A DNA stretch of 64,000 bases from Intestinimonas sp. Lineage in GTDB: Bacteria; Bacillota; Clostridia; Oscillospirales; Oscillospiraceae. The position numbers and the translations under genes are program-made. Location: the NCBI GenBank assembly GCA_022653075.1, contig JALCSB010000002.1:1-64000 (forward strand), written 5' to 3'. Position 1 is the first letter of the stretch; every line of letters starts with the position of its first letter. Under the pieces are notes generated by a model. That model saw only the letters and a list, made by a program, of their open reading frames with translations. It made no database searches and was not told the origin of the DNA. This document shows positions 40,615-49,259 of this stretch, in pieces.

Positions 40615-41394
40615 TTATTTGCCGATGAAATGCTTCTCCTTGCGCTTCGTCAGGAATGCGGTCATGCCTTCCTTCTTGTCCTCGGTAGAGAAGGCCAGGC
40701 CAAACAGGTTGGCCTCCAGCTTCAGGCCGCTGTCCAGATCGGTATCCATGCCGGTATTGATGGCCTGCTTGGCCAGAGACACGGCAAAGGGAGCGTTCTT
40801 CATCACACGGCCGGCCATCTTCTTGCAGGTGTCGAGCAGTTCAGCCTGCGGTACCATCTTGTTGGCAAGGCCAATGCGATAAGCTTCTTGTGCGTCGATC
40901 ATATCACAGGTGAAAATCAGTTCCTTGGCACGGCCCTTACCGACCAAGCGAGCCAAGCGCTGCGTGCCGCCGAAACCAGGCAGAATGCCCAGCCCACATT
41001 CAGGCTGGCCAAACTTGGCGTTTTCCGCAGCAACGCGGATGTCGCACGACATGGAAATCTCGCAGCCGCCGCCCAGTGCGTAACCATTCACAGCAGCGAT
41101 GGTGACCTGAGGCATGTTCTCCAAACGGCCAAAAGCCTCGCGGGCCAGAAGGCCCATTGCGCGGCCCTCTTTTGGCGTGGCGTTTACCATCTCAGAGATG
41201 TCGGCACCAGCCACAAAAGACTTCTCACCGGAACCAGTCAGGATAAGGACCTTTACGTCCTCGCGTTTCTCCACTTCGGCCAGGCACTGACCCAACTCGG
41301 CCAGCGTCTCGCTGTTCAGCGCGTTAAGCGCCTTCGGGCGATTGATGGTAAGCACCGCGATACCATTTTCCACTTCCAGAAGCAGATTGTTCAT
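40615..41394 (-). CDS. crt: enoyl-CoA hydratase / crotonase
   Basis: A 259-residue crotonase-fold enzyme that adds water to crotonyl-CoA or removes it from 3-hydroxybutyryl-CoA. Oxyanion-hole stretches are SFVAGADISEM and ALGGGCEISMSCDIR; both catalytic glutamates of true hydratases are present (GGGCEIS and GQPECGLG). The start at 41394 follows AAGGAGG. It is the first gene of the leftward acid-processing series behind the promoter at 41476. Confidence 0.94.
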   Translation of the reverse strand: MNNLLLEVENGIAVLTINRPKALNALNSETLAELGQCLAEVEKREDVKVLILTGSGEKSFVAGADISEMVNATPKEGRAMGLLAREAFGRLENMPQVTIAAVNGYALGGGCEISMSCDIRVAAENAKFGQPECGLGILPGFGGTQRLARLVGKGRAKELIFTCDMIDAQEAYRIGLANKMVPQAELLDTCKKMAGRVMKNAPFAVSLAKQAINTGMDTDLDSGLKLEANLFGLAFSTEDKKEGMTAFLTKRKEKHFIGK

Positions 41395-41475
41395 GATAAT
41401 TACCTCCTTAAAATCATTACATCCGTTTCCCAATAAGACCGGCACTTGAAATTCCGTTCTTACTGTTACGACTGC

Positions 41476-41504
41476 ATAATATCTTCCACGCCGGTAAATG
41501 TCAA
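41476..41504 (-). promoter_or_regulatory. promoter of the crotonase gene
   Basis: Leftward TTGACA (complement of 41499-41504), 17 bases, TATTAT (complement of 41476-41481), about 80 bases before the start codon. Confidence 0.78.
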
Positions 41505-41790
41505 TTGATTTTCGTTATTTTATACATAAAACTTTTTATTTACTTTTTTTGTTTTGCGTATTTTTTTCTTACATACCGAGTATTTTTGTATCGGAATTAT
41601 TTTTAATACGATATTTTTGTATGTAAAATTATACGGAATAAAATTGCTTCCTTACTCCCGGTTCGAACGCGCTGTTTTTTGTATTTCATGTCTCATTCTC
41701 CTAATTTTTTATTTTTTGACTATGGCCTGTCCTTTTATACAGGATCTGCAGCAATATTAACAAACATGGAGTTCAGTTCTCGCAGATTTT
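41505..41790. other. very AT-rich gene-free spacer
   Basis: About 285 bases of T-rich sequence between two leftward genes, with several tracts of five to eight Ts and repeated TATTTTTGTAT motifs. A 68-residue frame on the + strand is mostly hydrophobic T-rich translation and lacks a ribosome site. The stretch could be bent DNA upstream of the crotonase promoter. Confidence 0.4.
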
Positions 41791-42645
41791 TTATTCCAGG
41801 TGTTCCTCTCGGAACCTTTTCTGTTTGCCACAGTAAAGGACATAGTTGAACACACTGCCAATAATAAGCAGATTACCGCAGAGATAAAGCCACAGCAGTA
41901 GAATGATGACGGAAGTCAGTGATCCGTAGACCAGCGAATATTTGGACGTCATGCCAATGAAGAAAGAAAACAGGGCTGAACAGGCCACCAGGGAGCAGGA
42001 CGAAATAATTCCGCCCGTCAGAAGCGGCGGCCTTGGCTCCCCCCGCGGAGAGGCAAGCCGATAGGTTAACAGGACAAACAAAAGAACCAGGCAAAAAAGA
42101 ATTAAAAACCGCATCCACTGCCAGGCCCATGGCAGGTCACCAACCCACGGAAATTTGGACTCAATAAGGCGAAAAAACCAACTTCCCGTCAGCAAAACTG
42201 TTACCGAGAGATAGATGGTAAAAAGAAACAGGATGGAGTACAGCATGCTGGCACCCACCTTGAAAAGGCCATTATAGCTTTTGCGACCATAGATATCATC
42301 CATGATATTTATGAGTGCGCGGAATGCGGCAGAGGCGGAAAACAGCGTCATGGTCAGGCCGGCAATCAGCATGGCGCTGCTGCTGTTATGGCTGATATAG
42401 CTGATATAATCTGCAAAGATGGGGAGGCTTTCCTGTGGAATAAATCGGGAAGCGACATCCAGCGCCATATTCATATCCCAGGGCAGCAGGCCCAAAAAAG
42501 CGTTAATGCAGATGAGCACTGGGAAGAAACTGAGAATAAAGTAATACGCCAGTTCTGCGGCGGAACGGCCCACACGGCGGTCAAAATAAACTGCGACGAC
42601 CGCGCGGGCAAATCGTACACCTGCGGATTCCCACATTTTTCTCAT
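41791..42645 (-). CDS. YihY/UPF0761 family membrane protein
   Basis: A 284-residue protein with six predicted helices of the YihY (once BrkB) family. RSAAELAYYFILSFFPVLICINAFLGLLP is the conserved first helix, and the LTGGIISSCSLVACSALFSFFIGMTSKYSLVYGSLTSVIILLLWLYLCGNLLIIGSVFNYVL end is also typical. It was once called ribonuclease BN in error; the real role is unknown. It is divergent from spoIIP, and its promoter abuts the sigma-E-like one. Confidence 0.9.
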   Translation of the reverse strand: MRKMWESAGVRFARAVVAVYFDRRVGRSAAELAYYFILSFFPVLICINAFLGLLPWDMNMALDVASRFIPQESLPIFADYISYISHNSSSAMLIAGLTMTLFSASAAFRALINIMDDIYGRKSYNGLFKVGASMLYSILFLFTIYLSVTVLLTGSWFFRLIESKFPWVGDLPWAWQWMRFLILFCLVLLFVLLTYRLASPRGEPRPPLLTGGIISSCSLVACSALFSFFIGMTSKYSLVYGSLTSVIILLLWLYLCGNLLIIGSVFNYVLYCGKQKRFREEHLE

Positions 42646-42706
42646 CTGTTTTCCTGCCCTTCTCTGCTTTCTTCAGACCGATATTCCATAAAATGGTATG
42701 TTATTT

Positions 42707-42735
42707 ATAATATCATACCCCAGTAGAAATCTCAA
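42707..42735 (-). promoter_or_regulatory. promoter of the YihY gene
   Basis: Leftward TTGAGA (complement of 42730-42735), 17 bases, TATTAT (complement of 42707-42712). Confidence 0.68.
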
Positions 42736-42765
42736 GTCATGTTTTTCTCTTTACCAGCATACAGT
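42736..42765 (+). promoter_or_regulatory. sigma-E-like promoter of spoIIP
   Basis: GTCATGTTT (42736-42744), 13 bases, CATACAGT (42758-42765). The -10 matches the mother-cell sigma-E pattern (CATAcAnT) and the -35 fits partly (ATA-TTT type). SpoIIP is a known sigma-E target in Bacillus. Confidence 0.65.
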
Positions 42766-42788
42766 TTCATGGAAAGGGGGAACGCGCC

Positions 42789-43964
42789 TTGAAAAGAGGA
42801 CAAGTCAGGCTCCGGCGCTGTTTGCGCCGGGGGACGGCGCTGTTTTTTGCTACGTTGGTACTGTGGGGACTGACTCTGACCACAAACACTTCCGCAGCAG
42901 CCAACCGTTTTCACGCCTTGGCGGCGAGTCCCGCTTTTGTTGAAACCGTCCTGCGAACCGAACTTGGTGATGTATCATCCGCACCCAGCCTGGTGGATGG
43001 TATGGAACAATGGCAACGTCTCATCCTGTCTCAGTCACCTACTCTGCTGGCCGGTGAAGATCAGGTTGCGGCCCGACTAGGGGGGCAGGCCGACACAGAA
43101 CCGGAGCAACCCGCCGCATCGCCTTCCACGGAACCGGATGACCCGGATGATCCGCAGCAGCTTCCGGAGACCGACGCATCCAGCAAAGTTGTCAGCCGTA
43201 CTCTCCTGCCCACCGACTCCAGTGCCTACTCCACGTCCGGAGATATCTATATTCAAAACCGCCCTGGGCTGGATCTGGATGTGGCGGCCTTAGCCGCCGC
43301 GCCCGTCACGTTGGAGCTGCCGGACGAAGGCCCGGAAATTCTGATCATGCACACACACGGTACCGAAGCCTATACTCCGGATGGAGATGATCAGTATACC
43401 CCCAGCGGGGACAGCCGAACCACCGATCTCAACTATAGCGTAGTCCGAGTTGGGGATGAGATGGAGCGGATCTTTACTGAAATGGGCCTGCGGGTCGTCC
43501 ATGACCGTACGCTGTATGATTACCCGGAGTATAACGGCTGCTATGACCGCTCTATGGCGGCGGTCGAGCAATATCTGACCCAGTACCCCTCTATCCGGGT
43601 AGTGCTGGATGTCCATCGGGACGCGCTCATCGGCAGCGATGGCACCGTTTATAAGCCCGTCACTACAATTAACGGCGCCCAATGTGCCCAAATCATGCTG
43701 GTCATGGGCAGCGACGCCGCGGGATTGGCACATCCGAACTGGAGGAAAAATCTCTCTCTGGCCATCCATGTTCAGGAGGAGTGCAACACTCTGTGGCCTA
43801 CACTGGCCCGGCCTATCAGCCTGGGGTCCCACCGCTACAACCAGCAACTCTCTGCCGGTTCCATGCTGGTGGAGGTTGGCTCCAACGGCAATACGCTTCA
43901 GGAGGCGCTGGCTTCTGCACGCTACTTCGCCCGGGCGGTCGGCGTGGTCCTGCTGAAACATTGA
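42789..43964 (+). CDS. spoIIP: stage II sporulation protein P
   Basis: A 391-residue cell-wall hydrolase of the engulfment machinery (DMP complex with SpoIID and SpoIIM), having amidase and endopeptidase activity. A signal or anchor helix (GTALFFATLVLWGLTLTTN) starts the protein; a Pro/Glu/Asp-rich stretch follows, and the catalytic domain from about 185 has ILIMHTHGTEAY, DVHRDALIG and LVEVGSNGNTLQEA, with the metal-binding His and Glu residues. A TTG at 42789 is used, behind GGAAAGGGGG. The usual partner gpr is not next to it. Confidence 0.93.
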   Translation: MKRGQVRLRRCLRRGTALFFATLVLWGLTLTTNTSAAANRFHALAASPAFVETVLRTELGDVSSAPSLVDGMEQWQRLILSQSPTLLAGEDQVAARLGGQADTEPEQPAASPSTEPDDPDDPQQLPETDASSKVVSRTLLPTDSSAYSTSGDIYIQNRPGLDLDVAALAAAPVTLELPDEGPEILIMHTHGTEAYTPDGDDQYTPSGDSRTTDLNYSVVRVGDEMERIFTEMGLRVVHDRTLYDYPEYNGCYDRSMAAVEQYLTQYPSIRVVLDVHRDALIGSDGTVYKPVTTINGAQCAQIMLVMGSDAAGLAHPNWRKNLSLAIHVQEECNTLWPTLARPISLGSHRYNQQLSAGSMLVEVGSNGNTLQEALASARYFARAVGVVLLKH

Positions 43965-43992
43965 AGCCAGGTTTCCATGGTATAAAAGAAAC

Positions 43993-44030
43993 GCGCAGCC
44001 CTCTCCGCTTTTTATCGGAGAGGGCCGCGC
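43993..44030 (-). terminator. shared terminator between spoIIP and ABC operon
   Basis: GCGCAGCCCTCTCCG (43993-44007) pairs with CGGAGAGGGCCGCGC (44016-44030) with one mismatch. The leftward side ends in GTTTCTTTT, so it mainly ends the ABC operon. Confidence 0.85.
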
Positions 44031-44043
44031 ACTGCCGTCGGCT

Positions 44044-44835
44044 TTACAGAAGGAGTTTGTCGTCGGCTTCGGTACTGCCGCTGACCTGTCCAAACTGGGT
44101 CAACAGTTTCTCCACCGTAAGCTTCTTTTTCTCTTCACCCGCCACATCAATAACAACCCGGCCGTCATAGAGCATCACGAGCCGGTTACCGTGGGCAATG
44201 GCATCCCGCATGTTGTGAGTAACCATCATGGTGGTCAGGCTGTTTTCCGCCACAATCTTATCGGACAGCGCCAGCACCTTTTCCGCTGTCTTGGGGTCCA
44301 GGGCTGCGGTATGTTCGTCCAACAGCAGCAACTTGGGCTTTTTCAGCGTGGCCATGAGCAGAGTCAGGGCCTGGCGCTGGCCGCCGGAGAGCAAACCCAC
44401 CTTGGAGGTCAGACGGTCTTCCAATCCAAGGTCCAGCATTTTCAGCTGTTCCCGGTATCGTGCCCGCTCCGTGTTGGTAATGCCCCAGCGAAGGCTGCGG
44501 CTTTGCCCACGCCGAAGCGCCAGTGCCAAGTTTTCCTCAATACCCATGCTGGCGGCGGTACCCATCATGGGGTCCTGAAACACACGCCCAATATATCGCG
44601 CCCGTTTGTGTTCCGGCAGATGGGTCACATCCTGACCGTCAATCTGAATCCTGCCCTCATCTATGGAAAACACACCGGCCACTGCGTTGAGCATAGTGGA
44701 TTTTCCGGCACCGTTTCCGCCGATGACGGTGACAAAATCCCCATCGTTCAGAGTCAGGCTCAGGTCGCTGAGCGCCACTTTTTCATTGACGGTACCGGTA
44801 TTAAATGTCTTATAGACATGATTAATTTCAAGCAT
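44044..44835 (-). CDS. ABC transporter ATP-binding protein, second TrpXYZ-like system
   Basis: A 263-residue ABC ATPase. Walker A GGNGAGKST, signature LSGGQRQA, Walker B LLLLDEHTAAL and MVTHN are all intact. It is clearly a paralogue of 28005-28799 (the same DEHTAALDP and QDVTH/KDIT region). It overlaps its permease gene by eight bases, exactly as in the first system. It is the last gene of the leftward operon. Confidence 0.93.
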   Translation of the reverse strand: MLEINHVYKTFNTGTVNEKVALSDLSLTLNDGDFVTVIGGNGAGKSTMLNAVAGVFSIDEGRIQIDGQDVTHLPEHKRARYIGRVFQDPMMGTAASMGIEENLALALRRGQSRSLRWGITNTERARYREQLKMLDLGLEDRLTSKVGLLSGGQRQALTLLMATLKKPKLLLLDEHTAALDPKTAEKVLALSDKIVAENSLTTMMVTHNMRDAIAHGNRLVMLYDGRVVIDVAGEEKKKLTVEKLLTQFGQVSGSTEADDKLLL

Positions 44836-45769
44836 TCTTAACCGCCCCTCTCTTCACCGGCTTGGAGAAGTATTTGCCTTTCCAATATGGAATCGCCAGG
44901 AACACGGCTACAATCACAGCGGTGATCAGCTTCATATCGTCAGTCTTAAGTCCCAGCCACATCACGACCTGATACACAATATAATATATGATCGCGCCGA
45001 TAGCAACCCCGACCAGTTGAAGGGCAAAGTTACGGAACAGTTTGGAAAACAGCACATCACCAATGATCACGGCAGCCAGACCGATTACAATGGAGCCGCG
45101 GCCCATATTGACGTCGGCAAAGCCGTTATACTGGGCCAACAGCGCGGAACACAGCGCGACCAGTCCGTTGGAAAGCATCAGGCCCAGTACTTTTCCGAAG
45201 CTGGTGTTGATACCCTGCGCCCGGGCCATATTAGAATTGGCGCCGGTAGCGCGAAGGGAGCAGCCCAGCTCGGTGCCGAAAAACCAGTAGAGCAACATGA
45301 CAATCAGTGCAACAAATATCGCCACCACCAGAATCGGGTACTGGAGCACAGAGCGGGTTCCCTTGATGACATCCTGAAGGTAGCGCAGCGAAACCAGAAG
45401 CGGATATTTATCCACGTTAATGGCCTGGTTGGAGCCACCCAGAATGCGCAAATTGACAGAATACAGCGCCAGTTGAGTCAGAATACCGGCAAGAATAGCC
45501 GGTATTCCGCAAAAGGTATGGAGTAGGCCGGTGGCCAGGCCCGCCAACAGGCCAGCCCCAAACGCGCACAGCAGAGCCGGTACCATACCCATCCCATGCA
45601 GGGTCAGCATGATGAACACCGCCCCGCCGGTACACATCGTACCATCCACGGTCAGGTCAGCGATATCCAGGATTTTAAAGGTAATGTAGACGCCAATGGC
45701 CATGATGCCCCAGATAAGGCCCTGCGCCACCGCGCCCGGCAGGGCGTTGAGCAAAGTTGCTATATTCAC
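44828..45769 (-). CDS. ABC transporter permease, second TrpXYZ-like system
   Basis: A 313-residue membrane protein of the BPD_transp_2 family with about nine helices: ALPGAVAQGLIWGIMAIGVYITFKILDIADLTVDGTMCTGG and ELGCSLRATGANSNMARAQGINTSFGKVLGLMLSNGLVAL are the same marks as in 27116-28012. It is separated from the binding-protein gene by 170 bases holding a perfect hairpin. Confidence 0.92.
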   Translation of the reverse strand: MNIATLLNALPGAVAQGLIWGIMAIGVYITFKILDIADLTVDGTMCTGGAVFIMLTLHGMGMVPALLCAFGAGLLAGLATGLLHTFCGIPAILAGILTQLALYSVNLRILGGSNQAINVDKYPLLVSLRYLQDVIKGTRSVLQYPILVVAIFVALIVMLLYWFFGTELGCSLRATGANSNMARAQGINTSFGKVLGLMLSNGLVALCSALLAQYNGFADVNMGRGSIVIGLAAVIIGDVLFSKLFRNFALQLVGVAIGAIIYYIVYQVVMWLGLKTDDMKLITAVIVAVFLAIPYWKGKYFSKPVKRGAVKNA

Positions 45770-45846
45770 AGTAATTCCCCCAAAACTGACAGGTTTCCCG
45801 ACTCGCCCAAAGCCGGTGCATTCGGAACAGACTCTGTTAGTATATC

Positions 45847-45888
45847 AAAAATCAGCGGGAAATGGAAGTCCATTTCCCGCTGATTTTT
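45847..45888 (-). terminator. perfect hairpin between binding protein and permease genes
   Basis: Twenty bases (45847-45866) pair perfectly with 45869-45888 across a two-base loop, with Ts ending both arms; the core is TCAGCGGGAAATGGA. Inside an operon this looks like a partial terminator or mRNA-stabilising end that lets the binding protein be made in excess. Confidence 0.8.
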
Positions 45889-45939
45889 TACTTTTTGCAA
45901 AATACCGATTTTACCGCTCCATCCTCGGAAGAGCTTCTC

Positions 45940-46962
45940 TTATTCCTCTGTGGAAATGGCCGTGTAGCCCTCCGGCGGTGTGACACCCAGCGTCTTGCAT
46001 ATCTCAGCGTTATACTCCTTGGTGAATTTCGGCGCTGACTGAACCTCCATGGTGGAAATATCGGCTCCGTTTACCAGAATATCGTAAGCCATCTTGCCGG
46101 TCTCATAGCCCAGGTCATAGTAGCTGATAGACAGCGTGGCTACGCCGCAGCCGGAACAGATCCCCTCTTCCCCGGCGACAATGGGCACACCCGCGGGGAC
46201 CGCCACATTCTTAATGATTTCCGTGTTGGAAGCCGCGGTGTTGTCGGTGGGTACATAAATCACGTCCGAGGCACTACAGGCGGAGGTGACAACGGCGGAC
46301 AGATCGTTGGAGTCGGAGAACGTATAGTCCGTGCAGGTGTAGCCCATATTGGACAGATACCCCTCGATGACCGTGGCCTGATATTTGGAGTTTGGCTCGG
46401 CAGAGCAATAAAGAACACCAATATTTTTGGCGTTGGGGAACAGCTCATGCAACATGTCCGCCTGACCGTCCAACGGGGCCAGATCGGTTGTGCCGGAAAT
46501 GTTGCGGCCAGTGGTTCCGGTCCAGTTGCTGATATCCAACGCAGTCCCGTAATCGGTGACGGAAGTGCCCAGAATGGGAATGTCGCTGGTGGCAGCTGCC
46601 GCGGACTGGAGCGGTGCGGTGGCATTCCCCAGAATCAGGTCCACGCCCTCGGATACAAACCCATTTACAATTGTGGCACAGGTGGGGGGATCGCCGGAGG
46701 CGTTTCGTTCCTCAAAGGTTACTTTGTCACCTAGCTGCTGGGTCAGATAGTCCTCGAATCCCTTAGTGGCGGCATCCAGAGCGGGATGCTGAACCAGTTG
46801 GCAAATACCAATTGTGTAGCTTTCCTTTCCGGTTGCCGCGGCGGCGGACGGGGACACGGAAGGCGTGGGAGTGGCTGTAGACGCGGAACCACCACAGGCG
46901 GACAGTGAACCCATCAGGACGGCCGCTGTGAGCAGAGCGGTCAGTTTGGATGTCTTTTTCAT
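45940..46962 (-). CDS. ABC substrate-binding lipoprotein, second TrpXYZ-like system
   Basis: A 340-residue lipoprotein: signal peptide with lipobox LSACGG (Cys near residue 22), Thr/Pro/Ser linker, then the ABC_sub_bind fold (YTIGICQLVQHPALDAATKGFEDYLTQQLGDKVTFEERNASGD ... FPNAKNIGVLYCSAEPNSKYQATVIEGYL). It shares the fold of 26022-27020 but differs strongly at ligand-facing places, so the ligand may differ. GGAGG precedes the start. No T-box is seen in its 100-base leader. Confidence 0.88.
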   Translation of the reverse strand: MKKTSKLTALLTAAVLMGSLSACGGSASTATPTPSVSPSAAAATGKESYTIGICQLVQHPALDAATKGFEDYLTQQLGDKVTFEERNASGDPPTCATIVNGFVSEGVDLILGNATAPLQSAAAATSDIPILGTSVTDYGTALDISNWTGTTGRNISGTTDLAPLDGQADMLHELFPNAKNIGVLYCSAEPNSKYQATVIEGYLSNMGYTCTDYTFSDSNDLSAVVTSACSASDVIYVPTDNTAASNTEIIKNVAVPAGVPIVAGEEGICSGCGVATLSISYYDLGYETGKMAYDILVNGADISTMEVQSAPKFTKEYNAEICKTLGVTPPEGYTAISTEE

Positions 46963-47067
46963 TTCATGATTCCTCCAATCTTTATTTGCATATTCACGAC
47001 AATATCTTTAAAAATTGCGGTCAGATACTTTGGCGCTTTTTAGTATTAAAGAAAAGGATTATTTTTG

Positions 47068-47095
47068 ATTATATCCCATTTTCAAAAAATGTCAA
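47068..47095 (-). promoter_or_regulatory. promoter of the second ABC operon
   Basis: Leftward TTGACA (complement of 47090-47095), 16 bases, TATAAT (complement of 47068-47073). Both boxes are perfect. Confidence 0.82.
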
Positions 47096-47191
47096 TGTTT
47101 AATTTCCAGCTCGCTTCCCCACCAGCTATCCCGGACAGCCAAAACAGGCCGCCCACCCCCTTCAAAAATAGAGGCGTTCCCTATAAATCCA

Positions 47192-47220
47192 TGGACTTTT
47201 TGCCCTGTCTATGGTAAGAT
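47192..47220 (+). promoter_or_regulatory. possible promoter of the tagA-tmk operon
   Basis: TGGACT (47192-47197), 17 bases, TAAGAT (47215-47220). Both boxes are imperfect. Confidence 0.4.
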
Positions 47221-47255
47221 GACGGTTACTGAATAAAATAATGGAGGCGTAGGCC

Positions 47256-47981
47256 TTGAAAACAGAAATCCTTGGGGTATCCTTTGACAATGTAACCGTA
47301 AGTGAGGCAGTCTCTGCCGGATTTGCTCTCTCCCTGTCGGACGGATTCCACTATGTTGTAACCCCAAATCCGGAGCTGGTAAACATCGCCCGTCAAAACG
47401 AGGACTTCCGTACAGCGCTCAACGAGGCGGACCTTGTCCTGCCCGACGGCATTGGCGTCGTCTATGCCGCGCAGCTGCTGGGCCGGCCGCTGAAGGCCCG
47501 CTGCCCCGGCATCGACTTTGCCTCCGGACTTATCGGTAAACTGGCGGAGACAGGCGGACGTCTGTTTCTTCTGGGCGCCAAGCCCGGCGTGGCCGAACAG
47601 GCGGCAGAAAACCTGAAAAACCGGTTTCCAGGCCTTGTAATTTGCGGCACGCATGACGGATACTTTAAGGAAGATGCCCCGGTGGTGGAGCAAATCCAAG
47701 CCGCCCAGGCCCATGTGGTGTTTGTCTGTCTGGGTGCGCCCAAACAGGAATTCTGGATGCGGAAAAACGGACCCGCCACCGGCGCCCACCTGATGGTTGG
47801 GCTGGGCGGCTCGCTGGACGTGTTCGCCGGCGTAACCGAACGGGCCCCGGAGTTCTGGCAGAAGCTGGGCTTGGAGTGGCTCTATCGGCTGAAAAAAGAG
47901 CCTTCCCGTATCGGGCGCATGGCGAAACTGCCGCTGTTTCTGGTCTCTGCCGCCGGCCAGCGGCTTCGCGGAACGCATTGA
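47256..47981 (+). CDS. tagA: WecG/TagA/CpsF family glycosyltransferase
   Basis: A 241-residue GT26 enzyme that in Gram-positives adds N-acetylmannosamine to undecaprenyl-PP-GlcNAc, starting wall teichoic acid or a related glycan. FHYVVTPNPELVNIARQNEDFRTALNEADLVLPDGIGVVYAAQLLG is the family core (Asp of LPDG is catalytic), with GAKPGVAEQAAENL and FVCLGAPKQEFWM further on. The start is a TTG at 47256, eight bases behind GGAGG. It is first in a run of four genes. The exact glycan is unknown. Confidence 0.92.
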   Translation: MKTEILGVSFDNVTVSEAVSAGFALSLSDGFHYVVTPNPELVNIARQNEDFRTALNEADLVLPDGIGVVYAAQLLGRPLKARCPGIDFASGLIGKLAETGGRLFLLGAKPGVAEQAAENLKNRFPGLVICGTHDGYFKEDAPVVEQIQAAQAHVVFVCLGAPKQEFWMRKNGPATGAHLMVGLGGSLDVFAGVTERAPEFWQKLGLEWLYRLKKEPSRIGRMAKLPLFLVSAAGQRLRGTH

Positions 47982-47992
47982 GGAGGGATTTT

Positions 47993-48661
47993 ATGCCCGG
48001 TAAGCTAATCGTCCTGGAGGGAACCGACGGTTCCGGAAAATCCACGCAATTTTCCCTTCTGTGCCAGGCCCTTGCACAAGGGGGTACGGCGTTTCAGCGG
48101 CTTATCTTTCCCCAGTACCAAGAACCCTCTTCCGCCCTGCTCCGCATGTATCTGGGCGGTGAATTCGGTTCCCGTCCCGGCGATGTGAACCCCTACGCCG
48201 CCTCCACCTTTTATGCCGTGGACCGATATGCATCATGGAAAAAAGTATGGGGGACCTGGTATCAGCAGGGCGGCCTGGTCCTCTCCGACCGGTACACCAC
48301 CTCTAATGCCGTCCATCAGACGGGCAAGCTGCCCCCTGAACAGTGGGAGGATTTCTTCCGGTGGCTGTCCGATTTTGAATACGGAAAACTGGGGCTGCCC
48401 GCTCCGGATCTTGTTCTCTATTTGGACATGCCAACGGACGACGCAGTGCAGCTGCTCCGCCGGCGGGAACAGCAGACTCATACTAAAGGTGATATCCATG
48501 AGTTGGACACGTCCTACCTGGCCCGGTGCAGGTCCGTAGCTCTGCGGGCTGCAGAGGTTCTGGGCTGGCAGGTGGTCTCCTGCGTGGATGCGATGGGCCG
48601 GATACGTACTGTGGAGGATTTGCACCGTGAGATTCTGTCCCTGGTTCGCGCGGTTCTTTAG
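47993..48661 (+). CDS. tmk: dTMP kinase
   Basis: A 222-residue kinase that phosphorylates dTMP to dTDP. The P-loop GTDGSGKST is at residues 10-18. DRYTTSNAVHQTGKL is the DR(Y/H) motif, and YLDMPTDDAVQLLRRREQQTHTKGDIHELD is the LID region. The protein is a little longer than E. coli Tmk and belongs to the Clostridial branch with a Tyr-rich centre (NPYAASTFYAVDRYASW). The ATG at 47993 follows AGGAGG, 11 bases from the tagA stop. Confidence 0.92.
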   Translation: MPGKLIVLEGTDGSGKSTQFSLLCQALAQGGTAFQRLIFPQYQEPSSALLRMYLGGEFGSRPGDVNPYAASTFYAVDRYASWKKVWGTWYQQGGLVLSDRYTTSNAVHQTGKLPPEQWEDFFRWLSDFEYGKLGLPAPDLVLYLDMPTDDAVQLLRRREQQTHTKGDIHELDTSYLARCRSVALRAAEVLGWQVVSCVDAMGRIRTVEDLHREILSLVRAVL

Positions 48662-48713
48662 ATTTCGGTACTTTCGGTACTTTTAATAATATTGATAGGA
48701 GGGAATCTTAACT

Positions 48714-49259
48714 ATGGTGTATCTTCTTCTTGGAAACGGTTTCGAGGAAATGGAAGCCATCGTCACTGCCGACCTGCTGCGCCGTGCGGGCGCGGAAACC
48801 GCTCTGGTAGGCGTAGACGGTCTTTCGGTAACCGGGGGCCACGGTATCGTGGTCACCGCCGACCTGGCGCTGGCGCAGACGGACCCGGACAAGATGGAAA
48901 TGCTGGTCTTACCCGGCGGTATGGGCGGGGTGCAATCCATTTTGGAAAACCGCACAGCCCTGCTGCTTATCCAGCGGGCTTGGCAGCAGGGCTGTTATCT
49001 GGCCGCGCTCTGTGCCGCCCCCCTGATTTTATCCCACTTGGGCCTGCTGGACCGGCGCAGAGCGGTCTGCTATCCGGGTATGGAGGAGCAGATGGGTTCC
49101 GCTGTCATGCTCAAGGGAAAGCGCGTCGTTGTGGATGGCCGCATCATTACCGGGGAAGGTCCCGGAACATCCTACGATTTTGGTCTTAAACTGGTGGAGG
49201 TGCTGAAAGGTGCCGAAATTGCAGCCCGCGTTCGAGAAAATGTCCACTATCACGGCTGA
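48714..49259 (+). CDS. DJ-1/PfpI family protein
   Basis: A 181-residue protein of the DJ-1 (ThiJ/YajL) branch. GNGFEEMEAIVTADLLRRAG is the opening with the conserved Glu, and AALCAAPLILSHLGLL holds the reactive nucleophile-elbow Cys near residue 102. YPGMEEQM and DGRIITGEGPGTSYDFGLKLVE complete the family. Members act as glyoxalases, deglycases or redox chaperones; which applies is uncertain. GGAGGGAATC precedes the ATG. It overlaps the next gene. Confidence 0.9.
   Translation: MVYLLLGNGFEEMEAIVTADLLRRAGAETALVGVDGLSVTGGHGIVVTADLALAQTDPDKMEMLVLPGGMGGVQSILENRTALLLIQRAWQQGCYLAALCAAPLILSHLGLLDRRRAVCYPGMEEQMGSAVMLKGKRVVVDGRIITGEGPGTSYDFGLKLVEVLKGAEIAARVRENVHYHG

Noticed and set aside
41554-41760. 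68-residue + strand frame in the AT-rich spacer
   Set aside because: T-rich DNA translates into hydrophobic residues by chance; no ribosome site was seen.
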